Shown piece after piece: positions 8,403 to 16,956 of a DNA stretch of 64,000 nt (its first letter is position 1; the number at the start of each line of letters is the position of its first letter). The DNA comes from an uncultured Aliiroseovarius sp. (GTDB taxonomy: Bacteria; Pseudomonadota; Alphaproteobacteria; Rhodobacterales; Rhodobacteraceae): contig NZ_CANMFT010000004.1 in the NCBI RefSeq assembly GCF_947497285.1, positions 1 through 64,000 of the forward strand. The letters run 5' to 3'. Both the position numbers and the translations under genes were made by a program. The notes under the pieces were generated by a model. It searched no databases and was not told the DNA's origin. It worked only from the letters and a program-made list of their open reading frames with translations.

Positions 8403-9527
8403 TCAGCGTGGTGTCGTCATCAATTGCATCGCAAAGCGCGCTTTCCACAAAGCTTCCTCGTATTCGGATGCGGCTGTGCTGTCATAGACCACGCCACCGC
8501 CCACATTCAGCGTCACGTCGCCATTTTCCACCATCAACGTGCGGATCGCCACGTTGAAGTCAGACCGCCCATCCGGCGCGGCCCAGCCGATGGTGCCGCA
8601 GTAGATGTCGCGCGGCGTGTCTTCCAGTTCCGCAATGATCTCCATCGCCCGCAGTTTGGGTGCGCCGGTGATCGACCCACAGGGAAACAGCGCCCGGAAG
8701 ATATCGCTCAGTCCCGTACCCGGCTGCATCTGTCCACGCACAAGCGAGGTCATTTGATGCACGGTTTCATAGCTTTCCACCGTGAAAAGCTCCGGCACGC
8801 AAACGCTTCCGGCCTCGCAAATCCGCGAGATGTCGTTGCGCAGAAGGTCCACGATCATCAGGTTTTCGGCCTGGTTTTTTTCGTCACTGCGCAGGAATTG
8901 CACCCGGCGCGCATCCTCGATCGGGTCGGCGCTGCGCGGCTGGGTGCCTTTCATCGGGCGCGTCTCGATCTGGCCAATCGCGTTTGTGCGGAAAAACAGT
9001 TCGGGCGAGCGCGACAGGATCGTGGGCAGACCCTCGGCCTCGACCAACACGCCGTGGCGCACGGGTTGCAGACCCGCCAGTGCCGCATAGATCGCTTGCG
9101 GCCGGCCTGACGCTGTGCCGTGTATCGGAAAGGTCAGGTTCACCTGATAGGTATCGCCCGCACAGATATAGTCATGCACGCGCTGGAACGCGGTCGCATA
9201 GCGCGCGTCTGACCAGTCGGGCCGCAAATCCAACAGTTGCGCAGGGCCGGGCGCGACAGCCACGGGCAGGCACGGGTCGTCATAGACGCCAAACTGCAGA
9301 AGCGGCAGGCGTCGGGTCTTGGGCATCAAAGGGGCAAGCCGTGGTTCCAGAGCATAGCCAAGCTCATAGCTCGCAAACCCTGCCACCCACGCCCCTTGCG
9401 CACGCGCCGCGTCCAGATCATCCAACGCGCGGGCAACGTCGCAGGCGTCCTGCGCCACGATCAGCCGCTGGGGCGTGTCGAACTGACAGGGCGTATCGTC
9501 CGGCCCATGATCAAAGCGCAGCTTCAC
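8403..9527 (-). CDS. pabB: Aminodeoxychorismate synthase component I
   Basis: A 374-aa chorismate-utilising enzyme that aminates chorismate to 4-amino-4-deoxychorismate for folate synthesis. The catalytic C-terminal domain shows PMKGTQPR, the CGSITGAPKLRAMEII motif and the metal-binding YCGTIGWAAPDG segment. The N-terminal region is short, as in other compact PabB proteins, and there is no fused PabC lyase domain. The lysine of the PMKGT motif favours PabB over anthranilate synthase. pabC was not found next to it. Confidence 0.93.
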   Translation of the reverse strand: MKLRFDHGPDDTPCQFDTPQRLIVAQDACDVARALDDLDAARAQGAWVAGFASYELGYALEPRLAPLMPKTRRLPLLQFGVYDDPCLPVAVAPGPAQLLDLRPDWSDARYATAFQRVHDYICAGDTYQVNLTFPIHGTASGRPQAIYAALAGLQPVRHGVLVEAEGLPTILSRSPELFFRTNAIGQIETRPMKGTQPRSADPIEDARRVQFLRSDEKNQAENLMIVDLLRNDISRICEAGSVCVPELFTVESYETVHQMTSLVRGQMQPGTGLSDIFRALFPCGSITGAPKLRAMEIIAELEDTPRDIYCGTIGWAAPDGRSDFNVAIRTLMVENGDVTLNVGGGVVYDSTAASEYEEALWKARFAMQLMTTPR

Positions 9528-9619
9528 GAGTGTCTCTCCGGTGGCGTTGGACCTGAACTATCCTGCCACGGACAGCGCCGCGCAACCAGAAGCGCCAACC
9601 GCGCGTGCAAATGCGGCGT

Positions 9620-10423
9620 CTAACCGTCGAAGCGGATATCAACCGACCCGAACGACCCGAAATCGGCGTGAATATCGGTGCCGGGTGGGCATTCGACAGG
9701 GCGGATGAAGCTGCCCGACAAGATCACCTGCCCCGGCTCGATGCTTTGGCCGTATTGCGCCATGCGGCGGGCCAACCAGACAACGCTTTCGACCGGGTCA
9801 TTCAGCACGCCCGCACCCAGTCCAGTCTCTTCAATCTCGCCATTGCGGAAGGTCAGCGCGCCGACCCAGCGCAGATCAAAGGCTTCAACCGGGTGACGGT
9901 CCGCACCCAACACGACGCCCGCATTGGCTGCATTGTCACTGATCGTGTCGAAGACGGTCCGGGCCTTGCCTGTGTCCGGGTCCACCCGCCTGATCCGCGT
10001 GTCGAGGATTTCGAGCGACGGGGCGACATAGTCCGTGGCCGCAATCACGTCATCGCGCGTCACCTTCGCACCACCCAGCGCGACCTTCATCACAAAGGCA
10101 ATCTCGACTTCAATGCGAGGTTGGATGAAGCGGCCTTTGGGAATAGACCCGCCATGGTCAAACAGCATGTCATCGAACAATATCCCACTGTCCGGGATGT
10201 CGATGTTCAAGGCGTATTGCATGGCTTTCGAGGTCAGGCCGATCTTCCACCCGATCACGCGCCGCCCCTCGGCCAGTTTCTGGCGATAGATCGCGTTTTG
10301 CACCGCATAGGCGTCGTCCATGCCCATATCCGGGTGGCGCAGGGACAGCAGGCCAATCTGTCGGCCCGTCCGTTCGGCGTTCAGCAAATCGGCAGCTGCG
10401 GTGGCGTGGTCGTTCGGCGTCAT
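9620..10423 (-). CDS. hpaH: 2-oxo-hept-3-ene-1,7-dioate hydratase
   Basis: A 267-aa enzyme of the fumarylacetoacetase/4-oxalocrotonate-decarboxylase-like hydratase family. It hydrates 2-oxo-hept-3-ene-1,7-dioate late in the homoprotocatechuate meta-cleavage pathway. Supporting motifs are VIGWKIGLTSKAMQ, a metal-binding PRIEVEIAFVM, and GDPS-like LSGSFIRPVECPPG near the C-terminus. It overlaps hpaG by 4 bases and is the last gene of the operon. The aldolase HpaI that would follow in the pathway is not nearby. Confidence 0.93.
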   Translation of the reverse strand: MTPNDHATAAADLLNAERTGRQIGLLSLRHPDMGMDDAYAVQNAIYRQKLAEGRRVIGWKIGLTSKAMQYALNIDIPDSGILFDDMLFDHGGSIPKGRFIQPRIEVEIAFVMKVALGGAKVTRDDVIAATDYVAPSLEILDTRIRRVDPDTGKARTVFDTISDNAANAGVVLGADRHPVEAFDLRWVGALTFRNGEIEETGLGAGVLNDPVESVVWLARRMAQYGQSIEPGQVILSGSFIRPVECPPGTDIHADFGSFGSVDIRFDG

Positions 10424-11274
10424 ACCGCTTCGTCCTCAACTGTATTGCGCAGGGTGCCGATACCTTCCACCGAGACCTTGACCACATCACCGGGCGCAAG
10501 ATAGCGCGGCGGATCGAACCGCGCCCCTGCCCCGGTGGGCGTTCCGGTCACGATGATATCGCCGGGTTGAAGGGTCATGAAGGTCGAGATATAGGCGATT
10601 TCCTCGCGGATCGGGAACATCATGCGGTCAAGCGTGTCGTCTTGGCGAAGCTCTCCGTTCACATGCGTCTGAATGCGCGCTTTGTCCAATTGGTCGGCGT
10701 CGGTGAACGGAACCAGCCACGGCCCGATGGCACCAGACCGGTCCCAGTTCTTGCCTTGCGTCACATTGAATTTCGCGTGCCGCACCCAATCGCGGATGGT
10801 GCCTTCGTTGCAGAGTGTCAGCGCCGCGATATGGTCGTAGGCATCCACCGCCGGAATGCGCCTGCCTGCCTTGCCAATGACAATCGCCACCTCGCCTTCA
10901 TAATCCAACGTATGGTTTTCCGGCGGGCGGATGAGTGGTTGGTTGTGGCCGGTGAAGCCGCTGGCAAAGCGGGGAAACAGCGACATGTATTTCGGCTGCG
11001 CGCTGCCGTCTTTGTATTCTGCATTGCGGTCGGGGAAGTTCACGCCGACGCACAGGATGCGGGGCGCGTTGGGCATCACCATGTCATAGGCGAAGTCTTT
11101 ATGCGTCACCGCGCGGCCCTGCGCGGCCTGTGCCAGATCATCCAACCCGCCCGCTGCAATCGCGTCGTAAAGCGTGGGCCAGTGCGGAAAGTCGGGCGAC
11201 AACGCCACCGCGCCTGCATCCATGACCGCGCCGTAGAAGCTTTCGCCATCGGCGGTAAAGGTCGCAAATTTCAT
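10420..11274 (-). CDS. hpaG: Fumarylacetoacetate hydrolase-family decarboxylase/isomerase of the homoprotocatechuate pathway
   Basis: A 284-aa single FAH-fold domain. The metal site is in DYEGEVAIVIGK, and PGDIIVTGTPTGAGARFDPP closes the active site. In this gene context it should act as 5-oxopent-3-ene-1,2,5-tricarboxylate decarboxylase and/or the following isomerase. The enteric HpaG/HpcE carries two such domains in about 430 residues; here there is only one, so one activity may be supplied elsewhere. It lies 9 bases after hpaD and overlaps hpaH. Function rests on the operon; by sequence alone it is FAH family. Confidence 0.87.
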   Translation of the reverse strand: MKFATFTADGESFYGAVMDAGAVALSPDFPHWPTLYDAIAAGGLDDLAQAAQGRAVTHKDFAYDMVMPNAPRILCVGVNFPDRNAEYKDGSAQPKYMSLFPRFASGFTGHNQPLIRPPENHTLDYEGEVAIVIGKAGRRIPAVDAYDHIAALTLCNEGTIRDWVRHAKFNVTQGKNWDRSGAIGPWLVPFTDADQLDKARIQTHVNGELRQDDTLDRMMFPIREEIAYISTFMTLQPGDIIVTGTPTGAGARFDPPRYLAPGDVVKVSVEGIGTLRNTVEDEAV

Positions 11275-11283
11275 GGTGAAATC

Positions 11284-12129
11284 CTATTGAACCGAGAAGC
11301 TGATATTGGCCTGACCGGTGCCGGAACTGCCAAAATACGGGGTGTAGATGTCGATCTCGCCCTCGTAATCCTTCCAGCCCAGCGCGCCGAACAACAGCGC
11401 CGTGTCGTTCATCGCACACTCGCCGGTGCATTTGACCGCATAGTCCGGCAGCAGGTCGAGGAACTCTGCCCACTTACCGTTCTCCCAAAGCTCCAGCACG
11501 CGCAAATCCATCTGGCGATTGAACTCGCCATTCACGGAGTTCAGCCCGTCAACCGAGCGTTCATTCGGCGTGAAATCGTGGCTCAGCGAGCCAGACGCAA
11601 GCACCGAGACCTTGCGGTCCGACCGGCGGATACCTTCGGCAATCGCAGCGCCCCAACGGCGGTTTTCCTCGATGGACGAAAACTGGTTCACTGCCACCGG
11701 CAGCACGCAGGCATTCACGCCCTCGTTGATGAAATGCATCGGCAGAAGCGTGCCGTATTCCATACCCAGATCGGGCTGCGCATGGCCCATGGCCCGTTCG
11801 CCCCGTTCCTCCAGCACCGACAGGATCGACGCCGCCAATTCGCTATCGCCCTGATAGTCGAACTCCATATCCGCCAGCATGTGGGGCAGTTCGTGGCTGA
11901 TGAAGCGCCCCTTGTGATGCGGCTTGGCGTTCAGGTGAAAGCCCTGATTGGTGATCCAATGAGTGTCGAAGATGATGAACGTCTCGACCCCGCGATTAAT
12001 CGCGTCTTGGCGCAGCTTGGCATAGCCATCTATGGCGGGCTGGCGAATGCCTTTGTATTGCTCCATCGTGTGCGACATCCAGATGCTGGGCACGTGGGTG
12101 ATTTTGGCAGCTTGGACAATCTGTCCCAT
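11284..12129 (-). CDS. hpaD: 3,4-dihydroxyphenylacetate 2,3-dioxygenase (class III extradiol, LigB family)
   Basis: A 281-aa non-haem iron dioxygenase that cleaves the ring of homoprotocatechuate to 5-carboxymethyl-2-hydroxymuconate semialdehyde. The N-terminal KITHVPSIWMSH carries a conserved iron-ligand His, TFIIFDTHWITNQGFHL a further conserved segment, and GSLSHDFTPNERS the characteristic SLSH motif. The frame is open to 12249, but the ATG at 12129 has AAGGAA 8 bases upstream and gives the family length (about 280). It lies 28 bases after hpaE. Confidence 0.93.
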   Translation of the reverse strand: MGQIVQAAKITHVPSIWMSHTMEQYKGIRQPAIDGYAKLRQDAINRGVETFIIFDTHWITNQGFHLNAKPHHKGRFISHELPHMLADMEFDYQGDSELAASILSVLEERGERAMGHAQPDLGMEYGTLLPMHFINEGVNACVLPVAVNQFSSIEENRRWGAAIAEGIRRSDRKVSVLASGSLSHDFTPNERSVDGLNSVNGEFNRQMDLRVLELWENGKWAEFLDLLPDYAVKCTGECAMNDTALLFGALGWKDYEGEIDIYTPYFGSSGTGQANISFSVQ

Positions 12130-12157
12130 TGGGTCGTTTCCTTCTGTCGGGGCCGTG

Positions 12158-13666
12158 TCAGGCACCCAGTCGCATGATCTTGTGATCCCCGGTGGCGAAA
12201 CCGATGTGCTTTTGTTCCATATAGAACTCGAAAGACCAATCGCCACCATCGCGCCCGATGCCCGAGGCTTTCACCCCGCCAAACGGCGTCGGCAGGTGGC
12301 GCACGTTTTCCGAGTTCACCCAGATCATACCCGCTTCCAACTTGTCCGTGAAGCGCAGTGCGCGGGTCAGGTCGTTGGTCCACAGATAGCCGGTCAGCCC
12401 GTATTGGGTGTCGTTGGCCATCGCGAGCGCCTCGTCCTCGGTCGAAAACGGGATTGAGGTCAGGACGGGGCCGAAGATTTCCTCGCGCGCGATGCGCATG
12501 TCATTGGTGGCATTGGTGAACAGCGTGGGGCGCACGAAATAGCCCTGATCACCGACTGTCTTTCCCCCGGCCGCCACGGTCGCGCCATCTTCGCGCGCGA
12601 TGTCGAAATAGGAGGTGACCTTGTTGAAATGCTCTTCTGTGACGAGCGGCCCGATTTCGGTGGCCGGGTCCAGAGGGTGGCCGACCTTGATGTTGTTCAC
12701 CCGCTCCACCAACTTCGCCTCGAATGCCTCGCGAATGGTGTCCTGAACGAACAGGCGAGAGGACGACGTGCAGCGTTCGCCGTTGATCGAATAGATCATG
12801 AAGATCACCGCATCCAGCGCTCGATCCAAATCGGCGTCGTCAAAGACGACCACAGGGTTTTTACCGCCCAATTCCAGATGGTTACGCTTCAGCGTATCCG
12901 CCCCCTGCTTTGTGATCAGCGACCCCGTGCGGCTTTCGCCCACGAACGCAATCGCACGGATCAGCGGGTGTTCGCACAGGGCTTTGCCCGCACCCTCGCC
13001 AAACCCGTTCACCGTGTTCAGCACACCAGGGGGCAGGCCAGCGTCTTCGGCAATCTCGACCAGCAGGCGGGCGGACAGCGGGGACGCTTCGGCCGGTTTG
13101 TGAACGACGGTGCAGCCTGCCGCCAGAGCAGGCGCGATCTTCCACGTCGACAGCATGAAGGGCGTGTTCCACGGGGTGATAACGCCGACAGGGCCAATGG
13201 GCACGCGCGTCGTCACGTTCATCAGGGTCGGAGACTTCAGATGCTGGCCGTCACGCGATTGCACCACCTGATCGGCAAAATAGCGAAAGTTCTCGGCCCC
13301 GCGCAGTGCAGCTTTGGACATGAAACGCAGGGTTTGCCCGGTGTCCCAGCATTCGCACAGGGCGATTTCCTCGGCGCGCGCTTCGATCCCGTCTGCGACA
13401 TTCAAAAGGATCTTGCGCCGCTCAACCGCTGGCATATCGCGCCAATTGGCAAAGGCTGCGTGCGCGGCCTGTGCGGCGGCGTCAATGTCGGCTTCGGTGC
13501 CATGAGCCACGTCACATATCCAGCTTTTGTCGACGGGCGAGTGTGTCGCGAAGGTTCCGCCAGCCCCTGCGCAATCAACACCACCGATCCGGTTCGGGAT
13601 GCCGCTGTCGCGAAACCGATCAAGATAACCGGCCAGTTTGTCGATATTTGCCTTCAGTTCACTCAC
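12158..13666 (-). CDS. hpaE: 5-carboxymethyl-2-hydroxymuconic-semialdehyde dehydrogenase
   Basis: A 502-aa aldehyde dehydrogenase that oxidises the ring-cleavage product of HpaD with NAD. The substrate-binding TPWNTPF, the catalytic base in LELGGKNPVVVFDDADLD and the nucleophile Cys in INGERCTSSSR are all present. The frame runs up to an ATG at 13720, but that codon would sit almost on the predicted -10 box. The GTG at 13666 is preferred: it has GGAAGG upstream and begins the conserved SELKANIDKLAGYLDRF segment. It is the first gene of the hpaEDGH operon. Confidence 0.9.
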   Translation of the reverse strand: MSELKANIDKLAGYLDRFRDSGIPNRIGGVDCAGAGGTFATHSPVDKSWICDVAHGTEADIDAAAQAAHAAFANWRDMPAVERRKILLNVADGIEARAEEIALCECWDTGQTLRFMSKAALRGAENFRYFADQVVQSRDGQHLKSPTLMNVTTRVPIGPVGVITPWNTPFMLSTWKIAPALAAGCTVVHKPAEASPLSARLLVEIAEDAGLPPGVLNTVNGFGEGAGKALCEHPLIRAIAFVGESRTGSLITKQGADTLKRNHLELGGKNPVVVFDDADLDRALDAVIFMIYSINGERCTSSSRLFVQDTIREAFEAKLVERVNNIKVGHPLDPATEIGPLVTEEHFNKVTSYFDIAREDGATVAAGGKTVGDQGYFVRPTLFTNATNDMRIAREEIFGPVLTSIPFSTEDEALAMANDTQYGLTGYLWTNDLTRALRFTDKLEAGMIWVNSENVRHLPTPFGGVKASGIGRDGGDWSFEFYMEQKHIGFATGDHKIMRLGA

Positions 13667-13720
13667 GCAGACCGCCTTCCATTGCCGATCCTCATCAGAG
13701 GTCCGGAAGTCCATATACAT

Positions 13721-13751
13721 ATTATTACTTCACATGTTAATTAATATTCAA
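13721..13751 (-). promoter_or_regulatory. Candidate hpaE promoter with a palindromic operator
   Basis: On the minus strand, TTGAAT (13751-13746) and TAATAA (13727-13722) are separated by 18 bases. The spacer contains the perfect 8-bp palindrome TTAATTAA (13737-13744). The region is conspicuously AT-rich against the GC-rich surroundings. Transcription would start about 50 bases before the chosen GTG. A MarR-type repressor as in enteric hpc systems is possible but none is encoded nearby. Confidence 0.45.
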
Positions 13752-13847
13752 CCCAACTGTCAACTGCAAACAGAAGTGTTTTTGAACCGAAAGCCCGGCT
13801 TTCGTATCGGGAAAGAACTGCGAAAAGGTCGAGTGGGTTGCGCGACA

Positions 13848-14093
13848 CAGGTCGTTCCGATGGAGGGGTTTCACCTGCCCAGCAATAGCCTGATTAAGCG
13901 TGACCTTCGCGCGCACTGGGATCTGGCGTTGCGCCTTGACGTGGACGAGGCAGCTTTGCAAATCTGCCTGGTCGAACACTGGCTTGCACATGGCTTGCCC
14001 GCCGATCAAGCCCTGACCCGCGCCGAAGAAAACGACCTTCCAAACGCCCGCGCCGTCGCCCGAAACGCCTTGGCTGCAGAAATCAGCGCCTGA
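13848..14093 (+). pseudogene. Remnant of a P-loop nucleoside/pantothenate-type kinase gene with a large internal deletion
   Basis: The plus-strand frame reads VVPMEGFHL, the segment after the Walker A region in YggC/FrcK-like kinases. It then runs directly into a C-terminal segment of the same family (WDLALRLDVDEA, then WLAHGLPADQALTRAEENDLPNAR at about 13977-14054). The Walker A part and about 100 central residues are missing. The frame is intact across the join, suggesting an in-frame internal deletion plus loss of the 5' end. No convincing start codon or ribosome site precedes it. The family call is from memory of the C-terminal DLPNAR pattern and is tentative. Confidence 0.5.
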
Positions 14094-14180
14094 CGCAACC
14101 AACGCATCGCGAACGTCACAAGCGCTTGGCCAGACGCCCAAGCGCGAAAAACCAGCCATCCGGATTTCTATTCAGAAAAA

Positions 14181-14255
14181 TGGTGCCCGGGGGCGGAATC
14201 GAACCACCGACACGAGGATTTTCAATCCACTGCTCTACCCCTGAGCTACCCGGGC
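14181..14255 (-). tRNA. tRNA-Phe (GAA)
   Basis: On the minus strand, acceptor GCCCGGG pairs with CCCGGGC, the anticodon loop carries GAA, the T-loop is TTCGATT and CCA is encoded. It lies 80 bases downstream of yacG in the same direction and could be a processed part of that transcript. Confidence 0.96.
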
Positions 14256-14335
14256 ACGGGTGAACGTTTCTTCGTTCGGGTGGCGGGTTTGTAGACGGGG
14301 GGGTAGATGGTGTCCAGAGGTAAAATGCAGGTTTC

Positions 14336-14530
14336 TCAGTGCGAGCGATCAGTTTCTTCGCGCGGCTCTTTGGCAAGCGCGTCTGCAGCGTCCTCGAGGT
14401 CCTCGGGTGCTTCGGACGGAACTGCATAAGAGCCATTGAACCAACGCCCAAGATCCACATCCGCACAGCGCCGGGAACAGAAGGGTCGGTAGGTTGCGAC
14501 GGTCGGTTTCTTACAAATCGGGCAGCTCAT
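14336..14530 (-). CDS. yacG: DNA gyrase inhibitor YacG-type zinc-finger protein
   Basis: A 64-aa protein with the four zinc-binding cysteines Cys3, Cys6, Cys18 and Cys22 (CPIC and CSRRC) and an acidic tail. In E. coli YacG binds GyrB and inhibits DNA gyrase. It overlaps the RNase gene by 4 bases (ATGA), ending the long minus-strand operon that begins with murA. Confidence 0.93.
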   Translation of the reverse strand: MSCPICKKPTVATYRPFCSRRCADVDLGRWFNGSYAVPSEAPEDLEDAADALAKEPREETDRSH

Positions 14531-15570
14531 TCAAGACCCTCCAGACAGGCGCGCAGGCTCATACGTTCGCGTTTGCGCTGCAACTCGAAATGCCCAAGCG
14601 TCGTCCACCCGACAAGTGACGTTTCGATCCCATCGGCCCGGAACGCGGTGCGCAGAACCTGCTCGATTTGGCGGCGATCCTTTTTCGGGCTTGGGGCAAA
14701 ATCAACGACAATCTGGCCACCCAACCCGCGGCACCTGAGGGCACGCGGCAGCGCGCGGGCCGCGGCGATGTTGGCCTTGAGCCCTGCGGCCGGGCTTGTA
14801 TCGCCGCCGGTGTTCACATCGACGGCAACCAAGGCGCGGGTCGGCTCGACAAAGGCACTGGCGCCACCAGACAGCGCGACACGCGCGCGACGGGCCTCTT
14901 GGATCATGTCGACGATGCCGTGGCGGTCAAACGAGCCCTCAGCACTGTCCAACTGGTCTGGTTTCGGCCATTCCCGCCAGGCGTGAAGATGTGCATCCGC
15001 ACCGTCGAACAATAGTTCCGGGTTCTGACCGTCGCCATCGCCACGCACGACACGCGCCAAGTCGAGCATCTGCGCGATGTCATCTGCAATCTCGTCGTCT
15101 GTGCCGGTCGTCGCGACGGACCGCAAGATCAAGCCTTCATCCGCGCCCTCCATCACCTCATGTGCGATTTCCAGCAGGCGCACGCGTTCGTCATCATCCC
15201 GGATTGAGCGGCTGACATTGAGGCCGGGCGCGTCAGGCGTCACAATTGCAAACCGGCTTTTGAACAACAGTTTCTGGGTCACAGGAACGGCTTTCCCGTC
15301 TTCGGCAAACCCCGTCACCTGCACCAGAATAGGTTGACCCGGCTTCAGCCCCTTGCCTTGCCGCAAAAACCCTGTTTCGCCGTCTGGCAAGCGCAACATC
15401 ATGCCGCCCTGCCCTTTCAGCGGGCGATCGCAGATGGCGCGATAGGTGGCCCCCGGAAGCACCAACCCTTCAGGCGGTTCGATCAGAAGATCCTCCAGTT
15501 GGCCATCGACGACAAGCGCGGCCGCCATGCGCCCCTTGTAATGGTCTAGCGCAATCACGCTGCCCTTCAT
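14527..15570 (-). CDS. Ribonuclease E/G-family endoribonuclease, short form
   Basis: A 347-aa protein. The first 90 residues form an S1-like RNA-binding part. The DNase I-like catalytic core contains both conserved metal aspartates ([11 protein letters not shown] and QIVVDFAPS). It stops just after the [12 protein letters not shown] segment, so the zinc-link cysteines (CPxCxG) and the dimer domain of classical RNase G (about 490 residues) are missing. It probably processes or degrades RNA as a minimal family member. It overlaps maf upstream and yacG downstream by 4 bases each. Confidence 0.9.
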   Translation of the reverse strand: MKGSVIALDHYKGRMAAALVVDGQLEDLLIEPPEGLVLPGATYRAICDRPLKGQGGMMLRLPDGETGFLRQGKGLKPGQPILVQVTGFAEDGKAVPVTQKLLFKSRFAIVTPDAPGLNVSRSIRDDDERVRLLEIAHEVMEGADEGLILRSVATTGTDDEIADDIAQMLDLARVVRGDGDGQNPELLFDGADAHLHAWREWPKPDQLDSAEGSFDRHGIVDMIQEARRARVALSGGASAFVEPTRALVAVDVNTGGDTSPAAGLKANIAAARALPRALRCRGLGGQIVVDFAPSPKKDRRQIEQVLRTAFRADGIETSLVGWTTLGHFELQRKRERMSLRACLEGLE

Positions 15571-16154
15571 GATCTGTCTCCATATAGCGGATATTCGGCG
15601 GCCATCAAAAGTGAGGCTGTTTCGGCAACTGGCAGCCCGACAACGGCCGTATAGCTGCCCTGCAGCCAGGTGACGAACGCACCGGCTGGTCCCTGTATGG
15701 CATAGCCACCAGCCTTGCCGCGCCAGTCGTTCGAGGCGAGATAGGCGTTCAGTTCTGTATCAGACAGGCGCTTGAATTTGACGGTGGTCACAACATCGCG
15801 CGCCCATGTCTGTTGCGCAGTGCGCACCACGACCGAGGTGATCACGCGATGGCGACGACCTGACAGCGCCAGTAGAAACTCTGCCGCCTGCCCTGCGTCT
15901 TCGGGCTTGCCCATGATCCGGCGGCCCAGCGCGACCGTTGTGTCGGCGCACAACACAACCTCGTCCGCCGCCACATCCATAGCGGCCGCCTTCGCAGCGG
16001 CGATCCGGCGGCAGTAGGCCAACGGCAACTCACCCTTTAGCGGTGTTTCGTCCACGTCTGGCGGCCGCACGCCGTCTGCAACAAGGCCGAGCTGCGCCAG
16101 CAACTCGGCCCGTCTTGGGCTGCCTGAACCCAGAATCAGCTTGGGGCGCGTCAT
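15567..16154 (-). CDS. maf: Maf-type nucleoside triphosphate pyrophosphatase
   Basis: A 195-aa protein beginning [18 protein letters not shown], the Maf signature. CADTTVALG and [12 protein letters not shown] carry the further conserved residues. Maf proteins hydrolyse non-canonical or modified nucleotides (dTTP/UTP or m7GTP types) to monophosphates and have been linked to septum formation. The substrate subtype is not decided here. It lies between infA and the RNase gene and overlaps the latter by 4 bases. Confidence 0.93.
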   Translation of the reverse strand: MTRPKLILGSGSPRRAELLAQLGLVADGVRPPDVDETPLKGELPLAYCRRIAAAKAAAMDVAADEVVLCADTTVALGRRIMGKPEDAGQAAEFLLALSGRRHRVITSVVVRTAQQTWARDVVTTVKFKRLSDTELNAYLASNDWRGKAGGYAIQGPAGAFVTWLQGSYTAVVGLPVAETASLLMAAEYPLYGDRS

Positions 16155-16166
16155 GCGCGTGCCCGC

Positions 16167-16385
16167 TTATTTGAAGCGGTAGTTGATCCGACCCTTGGTC
16201 AGATCATAGGGGGTCATTTCGACCTGAACCTTGTCGCCAGCCAGAACACGGATGCGGTTCTTTCGCATCTTGCCTGCCGTATGCGCGATGATCGTATGGC
16301 CGTTTTCCAGCTCGACCAGGAATGTCGCATTCGGCAGGAGTTCCTTCACGACACCGGGGAATTCGAGCAGTTCTTCCTTGGCCAT
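16167..16385 (-). CDS. infA: Translation initiation factor IF-1
   Basis: A 72-aa OB-fold protein ([19 protein letters not shown] through KGRINYRFK), the exact family length. It binds the ribosomal A site during initiation. The frame is open to 16439, but the ATG at 16385 begins the conserved MAKEE N-terminus and has AGGAG nearby. Its position between the phosphatase and maf is typical of Rhodobacterales. Confidence 0.97.
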   Translation of the reverse strand: MAKEELLEFPGVVKELLPNATFLVELENGHTIIAHTAGKMRKNRIRVLAGDKVQVEMTPYDLTKGRINYRFK

Positions 16386-16478
16386 GTTCACTCCTGTGTT
16401 TTCACTCACCAACCGTGAGCGCCCCCTAAATGGGGCCAAACTTTCAGTTTTTCAAGGGAAATCCGGCCCGGGTCTGCA

Positions 16479-16955
16479 TTAGCTGTCGGTTTCACCGCGT
16501 TCAATGCGCGGTGGGCCAAAACGGGCAAGGATCTGGTCGCGGATCTGGTCGCGCGTCTGACGATAAGCGGCAAGCTTTTCTTCGCGGCGAGTGCCAAGGC
16601 CCGTGGGGTCGAGGATCGGCCAGTATTCGACCTCCAGATGGAAGACCCGCGTCAACTCCAAGGCGCGGCGTTGACTGGCCGGAGACAGGGCGATCACAAG
16701 ATCGAAACTGGACAGATCATCGCCCCATTGTTCCATCTGGTCGAAGCTTCGCACCCTGTGGGCGGACAATTGCACACCCATTTCGGCGCAGACCGTGATG
16801 GAAAAACCGTCGATCTCAAGCTCGCTGTGGACGCCAGCGGACTGGACATAGATCTCGTGCCCGTAAAAGGCTTTCATCATCCCCTCGGCCATTGGCGAAC
16901 GCACGGCGTTGTGGTCGCAGCAAAACAGCACAGATTGGGGAAGATCCGAACCCAT
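16479..16955 (-). CDS. Low-molecular-weight protein tyrosine phosphatase-fold protein
   Basis: A 158-aa protein. The P-loop CDHNAVRS (Cys13-X5-Arg19) follows the first beta strand, and an ILDPTG segment supplies the conserved Asp. This is the LMW-PTP/arsenate-reductase fold; the members found in this gene order have no proven substrate. The ATG at 16955 begins one base after the upstream stop codon (TAAGATG) and has a GGGGG site; an in-frame ATG at 16976 would overlap UPF0262. No arsenic genes are nearby, so an arsenate role is not supported. Confidence 0.87.
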   Translation of the reverse strand: MGSDLPQSVLFCCDHNAVRSPMAEGMMKAFYGHEIYVQSAGVHSELEIDGFSITVCAEMGVQLSAHRVRSFDQMEQWGDDLSSFDLVIALSPASQRRALELTRVFHLEVEYWPILDPTGLGTRREEKLAAYRQTRDQIRDQILARFGPPRIERGETDS

Positions 16956-16956
16956 C

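Noticed and set aside
10567-12177. Long plus-strand open frame (536 codons) across hpaG and hpaD
   Set aside because: It lies opposite two genes with clear family motifs. Its translation is rich in His, Arg and Gln without any domain pattern, as expected for an antisense frame in GC-rich DNA.
13737-14159. Minus-strand frame of 140 codons over the kinase remnant
   Set aside because: The plus-strand frame carries family-like segments (MEGFHL, DLPNAR); the minus-strand product shows no known pattern and crosses the hpaE promoter.
16479-16955. Arsenate reductase call for the phosphatase-fold protein
   Set aside because: No arsenic resistance genes are nearby and the gene is embedded in a housekeeping operon; the fold alone does not decide the substrate.
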